In this document: positions 34,069 to 43,399 of the stretch, piece by piece
How the letters are laid out: each line of letters opens with the position of its first letter
Position numbering within the stretch: the first letter of the stretch is position 1
Assembly: GCF_943193205.1 (NCBI RefSeq)
Contig: NZ_CALPDD010000013.1
Coordinates: 1 to 64,000 of the forward strand
Length of the DNA stretch: 64,000 nt
Origin: Alistipes muris
Lineage (GTDB): Bacteria; Bacteroidota; Bacteroidia; Bacteroidales; Rikenellaceae
Direction: 5' to 3'
The notes under the pieces: model-generated
Databases searched by the model: none
Seen by the model: only the letters and a program-made list of their open reading frames with translations
Told to the model about the DNA's origin: nothing
Translations under genes and position numbers: made by a program

Positions 34069-35370
34069 TTATCCATTAATAATCCGGCGGACGGCAGCGT
34101 CGACATCGCGGAACAGCTGCGGGAGGTCGACCCCGAGCAACCGCCGCCCCTCGACGAGCACGCGCCCGTCGACGACGACCGTTTCGACGTCGGACGCCTT
34201 GCCGCAATAAACAAGGTTGGAAACCACGTCGTGAAGGGGCTGGAGGTGGGGTTTCTGCAAATCGACCACGATGAGGTCGGCCAAAGCCCCCTCCTGCACG
34301 ATGCCGAGCTCGCCCTCGCGGCCCATGGCCCGGGCCCCGTTGACCGTGGCCATGCGCAACGCCTCGTAAGCGGGCAGCGCGAGCGGGTCGGCCGTGGCCG
34401 ACTTCTGCAAGAAAGCCGCCGTGCGCAGCTCCTCGAACATGTCGAGGTCGTTGTTGGAACAAGGTCCGTCGGTAGCGACGGTGACGAGCGCCCCGGCCCG
34501 GAGCATCTGCTGCACGGGCGCCACGCCGCTTGAAATCTTCATGTTGCTCTGCGGATTGTGCGACACGGTGACGCCGCGTTCGGCCAGGATGGCTATCTCC
34601 TCGTCGTCGATCCACACGCAGTGGGCGCCGATGGTCCGCTTGTCGAGCAGCCCCAGCGAATCGAGGTAACGGACCGGAGTGGTGCCGTAACGCTCGCGCA
34701 GAATGGCGGTTTCGTCCTGCGTCTCGGCGATATGGGTCATCAGATGCAGGCCGAGCTTATCGGCCAGCGCCTTGCCGCGCGTGAGGTTGTCGGCCGAAAC
34801 GGTATAAGCCGCGTGGGGAGCCACGGCGATGCGGATGCGGTCGCGTCCGGCGGCGAGCCGGGCGGCCTCCTCGATCTGCGGCATGACCTCCCCGACGTTG
34901 GTGTCGAAGTAATTGCACCCGAGCATGGCGCGGATACCGAGCCTGTCGACCGTCTCGACGCAGCGGTTCTCGAAGTAATACATGTCGACGAACGACGTGA
35001 CGCCGCCCAACAGCATCTCGGCGATGCCGAGGGTCATGCCCAGCACCACGTCGTCGGCCGTCTGCCGGGCCTCGAAAGGCCATATACGGTCGTGGAGCCA
35101 CGCCATGAGGGGGATGTCGTCGGCATAACTGCGCTGCAAGGTCATGGCGGCGTGGCAATGGGTGTCGACGAGCCCGGGCATGAGGAGCCTGCCGCGGCAA
35201 TCGAAGACCCGGGCGTCGGGATGCGCGAGCCGGAAAGCGGTTTCGGCCGCGGGGTCGGCGGAGACCAGCGCGATGCGGTTGCCGACGACGCCGACGGAAC
35301 CGCAAAAAGTGTGCGGCTCACTGCCTGTCATCGGCAGGACGGTGGCATTGGAGAAGAGAAGTACTGACAT
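34069..35370 (-). CDS. mtaD: amidohydrolase, methylthioadenosine/S-adenosylhomocysteine deaminase type
   Basis: 433 residues. Metal-dependent amidohydrolase of the cytosine/MTA-SAH deaminase branch. HxH metal ligands at 71-73 (PGLVDTHCHAAM), a conserved segment YADDIPLMAWLHDRIWPFE, TSFVDMYYF, a third His in HIAET, His in SHNPQSNMKISSG and the final Asp in VTVATDGPCSNNDLD. It would deaminate S-adenosylhomocysteine or methylthioadenosine to inosyl forms; related deaminases cannot be excluded. It appears to be transcribed alone. The start at 35370 begins the first strand. Confidence 0.88.
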   Translation of the reverse strand: MSVLLFSNATVLPMTGSEPHTFCGSVGVVGNRIALVSADPAAETAFRLAHPDARVFDCRGRLLMPGLVDTHCHAAMTLQRSYADDIPLMAWLHDRIWPFEARQTADDVVLGMTLGIAEMLLGGVTSFVDMYYFENRCVETVDRLGIRAMLGCNYFDTNVGEVMPQIEEAARLAAGRDRIRIAVAPHAAYTVSADNLTRGKALADKLGLHLMTHIAETQDETAILRERYGTTPVRYLDSLGLLDKRTIGAHCVWIDDEEIAILAERGVTVSHNPQSNMKISSGVAPVQQMLRAGALVTVATDGPCSNNDLDMFEELRTAAFLQKSATADPLALPAYEALRMATVNGARAMGREGELGIVQEGALADLIVVDLQKPHLQPLHDVVSNLVYCGKASDVETVVVDGRVLVEGRRLLGVDLPQLFRDVDAAVRRIING

Positions 35371-35494
35371 AGCAGCATCAAGATAAAATTCGCAACGGCT
35401 GAACACCGGTATCCGTTTGCAGGAATTTCCGCCCCGAACGATGTTACATTTCGGAATGACGGCCTATGCGACTTAATTATTCATTATTAACTAT

Positions 35495-35923
35495 TCACTC
35501 TATGGAATTGCCCTGCACGGTTATCACCTCGCGGCCCGTGACGGAATTGGAATAAATCTGCAAGACCTTGCTGAAAGTCCCGGGCTCGCTTTTGAGCGGC
35601 TCGTAAGTGACGCGGATAACCCCCTCGCCGCCGGGCGGAACGGGCCGCTTGGGAAACGTGGCCTTGAAACACGAACACGAAGTGAGCACGCGGACGATGA
35701 CCAGCGGAGCCGAACCCTCGTTGCGGAAGACGAAATCGTGCACGAGACTGCCGCCCTTACGCGCGACATCGCCGAAATTATGCGCGGCGACGGGCAGGAC
35801 GAGCCGGGCCCCCTGCTTCTCGGCAGGCTGTTCGCACGGCGTCTGAGCCCGGCCGGGAAAAGCCCCTCCGAGCAAAAGGACGAAAACGAGTAAAAACCGA
35901 AACAACTTCATAACGGAAATCAT
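35495..35923 (-). CDS. DUF1573-domain secreted protein
   Basis: 142 residues with a signal peptide (LLVFVLLLGGAFPGRAQ). The mature part is one DUF1573 immunoglobulin-like domain: HNFGDVARKGGSLVHDFVFRNEGSAPLVIVRVLTSCSCFKATFPKRPVPPGGEGVIRVTYE, with the CSC motif typical of the family. Its function is unknown; it is very common in Bacteroidota. The ATG at 35923 overlaps the upstream TonB-like stop (ATGA), supporting that start; 35911 is an alternative. It is the last gene of the tamB-exbBD-tonB unit. Confidence 0.88.
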   Translation of the reverse strand: MISVMKLFRFLLVFVLLLGGAFPGRAQTPCEQPAEKQGARLVLPVAAHNFGDVARKGGSLVHDFVFRNEGSAPLVIVRVLTSCSCFKATFPKRPVPPGGEGVIRVTYEPLKSEPGTFSKVLQIYSNSVTGREVITVQGNSIE

Positions 35924-36594
35924 TGCATGCTGAAAACATAAGTAATCGTACCGCCCTGCACGGCGGCGCTGCTCTCGGTGAACCGGGCCTTGCGCGCGGC
36001 GGCGAGGGCGGCCTCGATGAGCCCGGGGTCGCCGACGGTCGACCCTTTGGGCTCGAAGGCGGCGCTGGTGACGTTGCCTTTGGGCCCCACGACCACCCGC
36101 ACAACGATCTTGCCGCTCCGGTCGCCGGGATAAGCGGGCCGCGGCAGATTGCCGACCAGACCGCGCCCCTGCAAACCCTTGTCGACCTGATCGAGCCCCT
36201 CGTAACTCGACCCGGGGCCCTGCCCGGCGTCCTGCTGCCACCCCTCGCGCACGTGGGGATTGCCGGTATCGGCGGGCTCGGTGCCGCTCTTGTTCATATT
36301 GAAGAGGGCACGCGGATTGGGCGAGCGGGAAACCTGCGCGTCGCCGGAGACCTGGGCCGAACGCTCGACGTTGGAGGGCTCGTCGTGCGTCCTCGGCTCG
36401 GCGGCGGCCTCGGTGGGCCGGGGACGCTCGGGCTGCGGCTCGACGAACTCGACGAAGATGGTGTCGGCGGGCCGGACCGTCACGGCGAAACCGAACGACA
36501 CCCACCAAAAGGCGGCTGCCAGCCCGGCGGCGTAACACACCAGCGCCGCAATCGCCGCCCACCGGGGCACCCTGTCGCGGGAATCGGGAAACAT
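35920..36594 (-). CDS. TonB-like energy transducer
   Basis: 224 residues. One N-terminal membrane helix (about 12-34), a polar periplasmic linker rich in Pro, Glu, Ser and Asn, then a C-terminal TonB-like domain starting RPAYPGDRSGKIVVRVVVGPKGNVTSAAFEPKGSTV and ending GTITYVFSMQ. It would carry energy from ExbB-ExbD to outer-membrane receptors. It is two bases after exbD and overlaps the DUF1573 gene. Which receptor it serves is not evident. Confidence 0.88.
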   Translation of the reverse strand: MFPDSRDRVPRWAAIAALVCYAAGLAAAFWWVSFGFAVTVRPADTIFVEFVEPQPERPRPTEAAAEPRTHDEPSNVERSAQVSGDAQVSRSPNPRALFNMNKSGTEPADTGNPHVREGWQQDAGQGPGSSYEGLDQVDKGLQGRGLVGNLPRPAYPGDRSGKIVVRVVVGPKGNVTSAAFEPKGSTVGDPGLIEAALAAARKARFTESSAAVQGGTITYVFSMQ

Positions 36595-36596
36595 GC

Positions 36597-37001
36597 TTAA
36601 TTAGCTGTTGTCGCCAGAATCAGGCGATACCCGTTTCTGTTGACGATATTCATAACCTTGACAACCTCGTCGACAGCCACCGTCTTGTCGCAGTGCAGCG
36701 ACACGGTAGGCTCCTTCTGCCCTTCGAGCCGCGACTGCAAAGCCTGCTCTACGCCCTGCAAACCGTCGACCCGCTCCAGCTCGACGTAATAATTGTAGGC
36801 CGTGCCGACCTGCTGGATGGAGACCGTGGTGACGGCCTTGTCCTTGAGCTGGTTGGAGCTTTTGGGCAACATGAGCTTCAGGGCGTTGGGGTTGATGAGC
36901 GTTGTGGCAATCAACAGAAACAACAGCAAGAGGAACATGAGGTCGGTCATGGACGAAGCCGAAAACGACTTGTCGACCTTGGAACCGTGTTTGATGGCCA
37001 T
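36597..37001 (-). CDS. exbD: ExbD/TolR-type biopolymer transport protein
   Basis: 134 residues with one membrane helix (about 20-40) carrying the essential Asp in SMTDLMFLLLLFLLIATT, and a small periplasmic domain ending in GYRLILATTAN. It partners ExbB, encoded six bases upstream, in the proton channel that powers TonB or Tol systems. The adjacent TonB-like gene favours the ExbD role. Confidence 0.92.
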   Translation of the reverse strand: MAIKHGSKVDKSFSASSMTDLMFLLLLFLLIATTLINPNALKLMLPKSSNQLKDKAVTTVSIQQVGTAYNYYVELERVDGLQGVEQALQSRLEGQKEPTVSLHCDKTVAVDEVVKVMNIVNRNGYRLILATTAN

Positions 37002-37007
37002 GACGAA

Positions 37008-37682
37008 CTACTTTTGAACGGGCTGGTTGAGAATGTCCATGAACGCGATGGAATTGGCCTCCATCTGGAACACGAGCTTCTCGATGCGTGCGACGAGATA
37101 ATTATAGCCGAAATAAGCAGGGATGCCGACGATAAGACCCATGACCGTGGTGACCATGGCGACGTACATGCCGCTCGAAAGCAGCCCGAGGTCGACGGTA
37201 CCGCCTGCGGCCGACATGTCCATGAACGTGCGGACCATGCCGAGCACCGTGCCGAGGAAACCGATCATCGGAGCGCCGCCGGCGATAGTGGCCAGGAACG
37301 GCAGACCGTTTTCGAGCTTGGAAACCTCCAGATTGGCGACGTTCTCGATGGCGGTCTGCACGTCGCTCATGGGCCGCCCGATACGCCCGATGCCCTTCTC
37401 TATCATGCGGGCGATGGGGGTATCGGTCTTGCGGCACAAGCTCACGGCGATGGCAATCTTGCCGTCGGAAATGTAATCGCGGATGCGGTTCATGAAATTC
37501 ATGTCGAGGACCGAAGCGCGGCGGATGGCCAGAAAACGCTCGACGAAGATGAAAATCGTCACGCCGCCCAGCACCAACAAGGGCCACATCAACCAACCGC
37601 CCTTGACGAACAAGGTCCACAACCCCATGCGGGTCTCCTCACTGATGGCCGCCGCCCCGGCAGCCTGCAAAAAACGAATCAT
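37008..37682 (-). CDS. exbB: ExbB/TolQ/MotA-family proton channel protein
   Basis: 224 residues. Three membrane helices: about 28-48 (LMWPLLVLGGVTIFIFVERFLAI), about 123-145 (ATIAGGAPMIGFLGTVLGMVRTF) and about 160-185. The GTVxGM motif and the long cytoplasmic helix between helices 1 and 2 are diagnostic. It lies 30 bases downstream of tamB, so probably shares its transcript, and precedes exbD and the TonB-like gene. Confidence 0.92.
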   Translation of the reverse strand: MIRFLQAAGAAAISEETRMGLWTLFVKGGWLMWPLLVLGGVTIFIFVERFLAIRRASVLDMNFMNRIRDYISDGKIAIAVSLCRKTDTPIARMIEKGIGRIGRPMSDVQTAIENVANLEVSKLENGLPFLATIAGGAPMIGFLGTVLGMVRTFMDMSAAGGTVDLGLLSSGMYVAMVTTVMGLIVGIPAYFGYNYLVARIEKLVFQMEANSIAFMDILNQPVQK

Positions 37683-37712
37683 AACGTAGTGAAATTTATT
37701 TAAGTTTTTTCC

Positions 37713-40700
37713 TTATCTGTCGAATTCGATGTCGTCCTCCTCGATGGGCTCCTCGTCGAACCCCGGCTCGGGCGGGTTCTCCCGCGCAGCCAGTGCGGCC
37801 TGTTCCGCCCTTTCGGCGCGGCGCGCGGCACGGCGGGCCTGCCGCTGCTTGTTGGTGAAACGCTCGCGGACGCGGCGCCGCAGGTCGCGGAAATTGTTGA
37901 AGTCCTCCTTATAATAGACACCGATGCCGGTCTCCTGCAAACCCTGGTTCTCGTCGAAACGGTCGATGGTCTGGGTGAAAGCCTTGAGCTTGAGGGCTCC
38001 GGCCCGGTCGATGAGATAGGTCACATAGGCCTCGCCCATGAAGTTGGAGACGGAATTGTTGACCGCCTGCTTGTTGTCTATCAAGTAATTGCCCTCGACC
38101 TCGACGAGCAGCCGGTCGTCGATAAGGCTCTTGGAGAGCCCGAAATCGACCTCCTCGCCCGTGAGCTCGGACTTGGGCCGGTAGCGGATCATCAGGTTGT
38201 AGTCGCTCATCGAAAGCCAGTTGCTCAACTGGTTGGAGAGGAACTCCAGCCCCGTGGCCGCCGAGACCGAAGCGCCGATGTCGGAACCCGATGCGGCGTT
38301 GTTCTCGGCCAGGAAGCTGTTGAACAACAACAGGTAGAGGAACTGCATGTTGGTCGATTCGGGCGTGGCCAGCGCATTGGCTATCAGCGTCTGCGTCTCG
38401 GGGTCGGACGAAGGCACATGGACCTCGAAGCCGACCGACGGATTGGAGAGCCGGTCGCCGAGGTGGATGACGCACTCGACGGGCACCGACCGGTCGGTGC
38501 CGGCCTTGTTCTCGGCTGTGTTCTGGAACAACTGCTGCAACAGCGGTTGCAGCGACGCCTTGAGCTTGTAGACGGCATTGATGTCGAGCATGGCGTTCAT
38601 CGGCGCCCCGGTCCACTGGATAGTGGAACCGTTCTCGATGGTGAAGCGCTTGTTGATGATATTTTGCAGCGAAAGCTGGTAGGTACCCTCGCGGATGGTG
38701 TAGTCGCCGTACATCTCGAAAACGTTGGACCGCGGGTCGATCTGGAGGTTGAGCGTACCCTCGCCGCGCGCCCGGACGGCGTTGCCCGACACGGCGATCT
38801 CGACCTCCACGTTGGGCCGCACGTCGAGCGCAAGGGCGATGTTCATGCGGCTGTCCTGCTTGTCCTTGCGGTCGCGGCGCCGCTCGAACAGCATCTTCTT
38901 GCGCATGACCTTGTCGAGCGTATCGACCTCGGCGGGCTTCTCGAAGACGACGAAATCGGCGTAGGAGATATTGGACTTGCTGGAAAGCGGCATCGAGAAG
39001 AACGAATCGTCGTCGGTGCGGGCGGCGATGTCCATGCTGACCTGCCCCTTGTCGCCCGCGATGCGGGCCATGCCGGACGCGTAGACGCGCCCGAAGAAGA
39101 AGTCGTTGTCGTCGGCCGTGGTGTTGAGCACCAGCATTTCGTCGGGCGCCACCCGCAGGTCGTAGGCGATGTTGGAAAGGTGCTGAAGATTGAGGTCGAC
39201 ATCGAGCCGCCCGCGGTTGCCCTCGGGGTCGTAGACCGGGACGTTCGCGGCCCGGAAACGGTTGCCCCTGACGTCGAGCACGGCTTCGGGCACGCGGTAG
39301 CGCACCTGCGTGAAGTCGACCGTCGTAGCGAGCCCCCGGGCGCGTATCTGCCCGGTAAGTTCGGCCTTGCGGCGCTCGCCCTGCACGACGAGCTCGGCCG
39401 ACGCAATCCCCTCGGTCGACGAAACGACCCCCGCAAGCACCGGGTCGAGCAACCCCATATCGAGACTGTCGACGTTCATGCGGGCGTAATAGCGCATCCG
39501 GTCGGGGGCGAAGTACCCCCGCACGAGCGTATCGTGCTTGGCCCGGTTGAGCACCGTCATGCGGGCGCGGCTGCGGGCGAAGTCCCAGCGCGAAACCAAC
39601 CTCAGCGGCGGCCCGGGGATGTCGTTGACCTCTAAGGAATCGACCTCGATGTCGGCATGGAACTCCCCGCCGCGCAGCACGGACTTCATGGTAGCCCCGC
39701 CGTTGGTGCGCCCCTCGACCAGGTAGCCCATCCGCTCGACGATCTGCGAGAGAGGAGCGATGTCGAAATTGTGCAGGCGCAGCGTGAGCGAATCGTCGCG
39801 GCTGCGCGAAGCGACGCCGTCGAGCAGGAGACTCTGATTGCGGTGGGAGACGAAGAAACGGTCGATAAGCACGCGGGAGGTGTCTATCTGAATGCGGTTG
39901 GCGAAAATCTGCCACCGCTTGTCGTCGCGCGTGATGTGCGAGGGCAGAATCCGCAGGTCGACGACCCGTCCGCCGTCGCTCCGGTCGTCGGCCTCGGCGC
40001 GCACGCTCACCAACCCCGAAAAACGCCGCAGGGAATCCTCGAATCCGGTCGAAAGCTGCATGCGGTTCTGCTTGGCCCCGCCCATGACCGAAAAATGGGG
40101 CAGGTGGAGCGGTCCGGCGTAGAGGTCCTCGGCCGAACCGTAGACGGTGAGCGAATCGCCGCGGTTGGACGCATTGATGTTCAGCCGCGTAGCCAACAGC
40201 CGCTTGCGCTCGATGAATTCCGAATCGGCCTTGAGCGAAAGCTGGTCGCTGGCGGGGTTGAAGAGCAGCTGCAACGACGACCCGTCGGCAATCTGCAATC
40301 CCGACGACACGGCGTCGGCCACGGGATTGAAATCGCGGATATAGACCGACAGGAGCGAATAATCGTCGGGCACGGCGGTTTCGTGCGTCGCGGACCGGGC
40401 GCCCCGCCGCTCCTTGCCGAGCAGGGGCAGGTATTTCCAGGCGCTCTGGCGCAGGTACTCGAAGACGGTGCGGTAGCTGGTCTTGGACCGGAACGTGACG
40501 TCGGCGAAGTCCGAACGCAGTTCGATGAACTTGCTGTGGGCCGAATTCTCGCCCGTGACCACAGCGCTGCGGGTCTCGACGACCTTGTCGTTGTAGCGGT
40601 AGGACGCGTCGGTGACGCGGATAACGCCGTTCAGGTCGTCGAGCGTCCGCCCTCCGGCGTTGGCCTCGACCCGGGCGGCGAGCACCGACACCGAATCGCG

Positions 40701-42317
40701 CTGATTGACGTGCAGCGCCGCCAGGTCGGCACGCCGCAGGTCGAGCGTGAAATCGTAATGGGGAACGGCGCCGTTGAAGTCGACGGCTCCGGCGAAATCG
40801 AAATCGAGGTTGGGGTCGCGCGCCGTGACCAGGCCGTCGAACCCGCGGTTGCGCAGACGGCCGTCGAGCCGGAGCGAATCGTAGGTATAGCCCCGGAACT
40901 CCAGCTGCGACACGTTGCCGACGACCATGGCGTCGGTCACTCCCCGGCCCACCGACCCGTTGACGGCGGCGGTGAGCGTGGCATCGCCCAGCAGGCTGCG
41001 GCGGCCGAGCAGCTCGCCCAGCCGGAAGCGCCGGGCCGAGAGATCGCCCTGCAACGCACTGCGCCCGCCCCCGAGGGGCTTCATGGCGAGGTTCAGGTCG
41101 ACATTGCCTACCCCCGTGGCGAGTGCGGCCCGGAGGTCGAACGACGAAAGCAGGCCGCTGAAACGGGCGTTAAGCCCGAACCGCCCGGCCCGGCCGAGCA
41201 TGGCGGAGAGCGCGGAGGGCAGCTCCGTATGCCCGATGTTGCGGGCCAGCAACTCCATCTCGTCAGCCGTGGTGACGAGCCGCGGAATGTCCAGCTCGAA
41301 GCGTGTACGGCGGATGTCGGGCAGTCCGGTTATCTTGGCCGTGGCCGCGAGCGAAGTGCCCGTGCCGATGCGCATGTTGCGGAGCTCGGCCTCGAAATCG
41401 GCGACCGTGCCGGTGAAATCGGCGTTGACTTCGCTGAAAAGCGTATGCCACCCACGGAGCTGCGGCGCGAAGAAAGCCAGGTCGTCGGACGAAAGCGAAG
41501 AATGGCGCAAGGCTCCGTCGAGCTGCACCTCGCCGATGAAATTCTTGTAGTCCGCCCACGAATTGCCGACCAGCGACACATAGGGAATCGACAGGTGCGA
41601 CCGGGCGGTGAGGATGGTGGTCTCCTCGAACCCAAGACACCCGCTGACCAGGTAGAACCGCCCCGACAGGCGGTCGAGAACGAACCCGCTGCGCTCGCGC
41701 GCCGAAAGGGAGGCGATGGTGGCGTAGATGGTGTAGCCGTCGATGGTGAAGTCGTCGACGTAGGCGGTCATGTCCGAGAGGTGCATGTGGCCGAAGTCGA
41801 TGCCGTAGGGGGGATTGCGGTGCTGCTGCCGCTCAAGGCACAGCTCCATGCCGACGATGGAAGCCTTGCGCAGCGCGAGGTTGAAATTGCCTTTCTTGGG
41901 ACGGTCGGGGTCCGAAAGCCGGCTGACGATCTGCCGGATGTTCATCCCGCCGTCGGGGGTCTCGCGCAGGCAGAGCTTGGCGCCGGAAATCTCGGCACGG
42001 CTGAAGACGAGCCCGCCGCCGAAAATCCCGAGCCGGGTGAGGTAGGCATCGAGCCGGTCGACGTAAAGGAGCGTATCGCGCTGGTAATCCTCGACATAGA
42101 AACCCTCTATCTTGGCCTTGCCGAACCACCCGATGTCGACGTGCCGGATGGCGACCGTGGTTTCCAGCTTGGAAGAGACGACCCCGGCGGCCTTGTGCAC
42201 GACGAAGTTCTGCACGGCGGGAACGCCCAGCAGCAACGACAGGGCAAAAGGGAGCAAGACGACCGTCAGAACGATCGCCAGCAACACCTTTCCCAATATT
42301 TTTATACCTTTGTGCAC
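37713..42317 (-). CDS. tamB: TamB-like translocation/lipid-transport protein (AsmA-like)
   Basis: 1534 residues, full length for Bacteroidota TamB. An N-terminal signal-anchor helix (about 8-30) is followed by a very long beta-taco of repeated amphipathic strands and the C-terminal DUF490/TamB domain (about 1050-1470; GTLNLQIDPRSNVFEMYGDYTIREGTYQLSLQNIINKRFTIENGS, LSNQLSNWLS). It ends in a basic/acidic tail. It spans the periplasm and works with a TamA-like barrel in envelope lipid transport. The start codon is GTG: an in-frame stop lies 12 bases upstream and no ATG is available. It heads the operon with exbB, exbD, TonB-like and DUF1573. Confidence 0.93.
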   Translation of the reverse strand: MHKGIKILGKVLLAIVLTVVLLPFALSLLLGVPAVQNFVVHKAAGVVSSKLETTVAIRHVDIGWFGKAKIEGFYVEDYQRDTLLYVDRLDAYLTRLGIFGGGLVFSRAEISGAKLCLRETPDGGMNIRQIVSRLSDPDRPKKGNFNLALRKASIVGMELCLERQQHRNPPYGIDFGHMHLSDMTAYVDDFTIDGYTIYATIASLSARERSGFVLDRLSGRFYLVSGCLGFEETTILTARSHLSIPYVSLVGNSWADYKNFIGEVQLDGALRHSSLSSDDLAFFAPQLRGWHTLFSEVNADFTGTVADFEAELRNMRIGTGTSLAATAKITGLPDIRRTRFELDIPRLVTTADEMELLARNIGHTELPSALSAMLGRAGRFGLNARFSGLLSSFDLRAALATGVGNVDLNLAMKPLGGGRSALQGDLSARRFRLGELLGRRSLLGDATLTAAVNGSVGRGVTDAMVVGNVSQLEFRGYTYDSLRLDGRLRNRGFDGLVTARDPNLDFDFAGAVDFNGAVPHYDFTLDLRRADLAALHVNQRDSVSVLAARVEANAGGRTLDDLNGVIRVTDASYRYNDKVVETRSAVVTGENSAHSKFIELRSDFADVTFRSKTSYRTVFEYLRQSAWKYLPLLGKERRGARSATHETAVPDDYSLLSVYIRDFNPVADAVSSGLQIADGSSLQLLFNPASDQLSLKADSEFIERKRLLATRLNINASNRGDSLTVYGSAEDLYAGPLHLPHFSVMGGAKQNRMQLSTGFEDSLRRFSGLVSVRAEADDRSDGGRVVDLRILPSHITRDDKRWQIFANRIQIDTSRVLIDRFFVSHRNQSLLLDGVASRSRDDSLTLRLHNFDIAPLSQIVERMGYLVEGRTNGGATMKSVLRGGEFHADIEVDSLEVNDIPGPPLRLVSRWDFARSRARMTVLNRAKHDTLVRGYFAPDRMRYYARMNVDSLDMGLLDPVLAGVVSSTEGIASAELVVQGERRKAELTGQIRARGLATTVDFTQVRYRVPEAVLDVRGNRFRAANVPVYDPEGNRGRLDVDLNLQHLSNIAYDLRVAPDEMLVLNTTADDNDFFFGRVYASGMARIAGDKGQVSMDIAARTDDDSFFSMPLSSKSNISYADFVVFEKPAEVDTLDKVMRKKMLFERRRDRKDKQDSRMNIALALDVRPNVEVEIAVSGNAVRARGEGTLNLQIDPRSNVFEMYGDYTIREGTYQLSLQNIINKRFTIENGSTIQWTGAPMNAMLDINAVYKLKASLQPLLQQLFQNTAENKAGTDRSVPVECVIHLGDRLSNPSVGFEVHVPSSDPETQTLIANALATPESTNMQFLYLLLFNSFLAENNAASGSDIGASVSAATGLEFLSNQLSNWLSMSDYNLMIRYRPKSELTGEEVDFGLSKSLIDDRLLVEVEGNYLIDNKQAVNNSVSNFMGEAYVTYLIDRAGALKLKAFTQTIDRFDENQGLQETGIGVYYKEDFNNFRDLRRRVRERFTNKQRQARRAARRAERAEQAALAARENPPEPGFDEEPIEEDDIEFDR
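42305..42312 (+). promoter_or_regulatory. tsaD -7 promoter element TACCTTTG inside the tamB 5' end
   Basis: A plus-strand TAnnTTTG match lying within the first codons of tamB on the other strand. Predicted leader to tsaD of about 57 bases. Confidence 0.5.
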
Positions 42318-42336
42318 GAATAGCCGTTATAACCTG

Positions 42337-42344
42337 CAAATTTA
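42337..42344 (-). promoter_or_regulatory. tamB -7 promoter element TAAATTTG
   Basis: TAnnTTTG on the minus strand, 19 bases upstream of the GTG at 42317. The two divergent transcripts from here and 42305 would overlap by about a dozen bases. Confidence 0.55.
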
Positions 42345-42374
42345 ACTATTATTGGTTAAAAAACGAAAAACCCG

Positions 42375-43397
42375 ATGGATATTACCATACTCGGCATCGA
42401 ATCCTCGTGCGACGACACCTCGGCCGCCGTGCTGCGCAACAACGTCCTGCTGTCGAACGTCATCGCCTCGCAGGCCGTACACGTGAAGTACGGCGGAGTG
42501 ATTCCCGAACTGGCGTCGCGCGCCCACCAACAGAACATCGTCCCGGTAGTGGACACGGCGCTGCGGGAAGCGGGCGTCGGAATCGGCGACGTGGACGCCA
42601 TCGCCTTCACGCGCGGCCCCGGACTGGTGGGCTCGCTCCTGGTGGGCGTGTCGTTCGCCAAAGGGCTCTCCATAGCGGGCAACATCCCGATGGTCGAGGT
42701 CAACCACCTGCAAGGCCACATCCTGTCGCACTTCATCGACCTGCCGGACCGGACGCTGCCCCACCCCGAATTTCCGTTCCTGTGTCTTTTGGTAAGCGGC
42801 GGCCACACGCAGATCGTCCGGGTAGATTCGCCGCTGGCGATGGAAATCATCGGCACGACCATCGACGACGCAGCAGGCGAAGCCTTCGATAAGTGTGCCA
42901 AAGTGATGGGACTCCCCTACCCGGGCGGCCCGGTCATCGACAGGCTGGCCAAGGAGGGCGACCCCGAAGCGTTCCGTTTCGCCCGGCCCCGCATCGAGGG
43001 GCTCGACTACTCCTTCTCGGGGCTGAAGACCTCGTTCCTCTACACGCTGCGCGACCGCGTGGCGGCCGACCCTGAATTCATCGAGCGCCGCAAGGCCGAC
43101 CTTTGCGCGTCGCTGCAACACACGATTGTGAGCATCCTGCTGGACAAACTCGTCAAAGCGTCGAAGCAAACGGGCATCCGCGACATTGCCATAGCGGGCG
43201 GCGTATCGGCCAACTCGGGCCTGCGCGACGGCATCGTAGCCGAAGGGCGGAAGCGCGGCTGGCGGACGTTCCTGCCGGAATTCAAGTTCACGACCGACAA
43301 CGCCGCGATGATTGCCATGGCGGGCTACTACCGCTATCGCAACGGCGAATTCTCGACCCTCGACGTCGCGCCCGAAGCACGGCTGGAGGAGCTGTAG
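42375..43397 (+). CDS. tsaD: tRNA N6-threonylcarbamoyladenosine transferase TsaD
   Basis: 340 residues, normal. It transfers threonylcarbamoyl to A37 of ANN-decoding tRNAs. ASKHA fold with ILGIESSCDDTSAAVL at the N-terminus, SRAHQQNIVPVV, the metal HxxxH in VNHLQGHILSH, LLVSGGHTQIV and IAGGVSANSGLR near the C-terminus; all key residues are present. It is divergent from tamB and two bases ahead of the radical SAM gene. Its codon third positions look like the left part of the window (GTG, CTG, GCG), unlike the next gene. Confidence 0.97.
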   Translation: MDITILGIESSCDDTSAAVLRNNVLLSNVIASQAVHVKYGGVIPELASRAHQQNIVPVVDTALREAGVGIGDVDAIAFTRGPGLVGSLLVGVSFAKGLSIAGNIPMVEVNHLQGHILSHFIDLPDRTLPHPEFPFLCLLVSGGHTQIVRVDSPLAMEIIGTTIDDAAGEAFDKCAKVMGLPYPGGPVIDRLAKEGDPEAFRFARPRIEGLDYSFSGLKTSFLYTLRDRVAADPEFIERRKADLCASLQHTIVSILLDKLVKASKQTGIRDIAIAGGVSANSGLRDGIVAEGRKRGWRTFLPEFKFTTDNAAMIAMAGYYRYRNGEFSTLDVAPEARLEEL

Positions 43398-43399
43398 CC

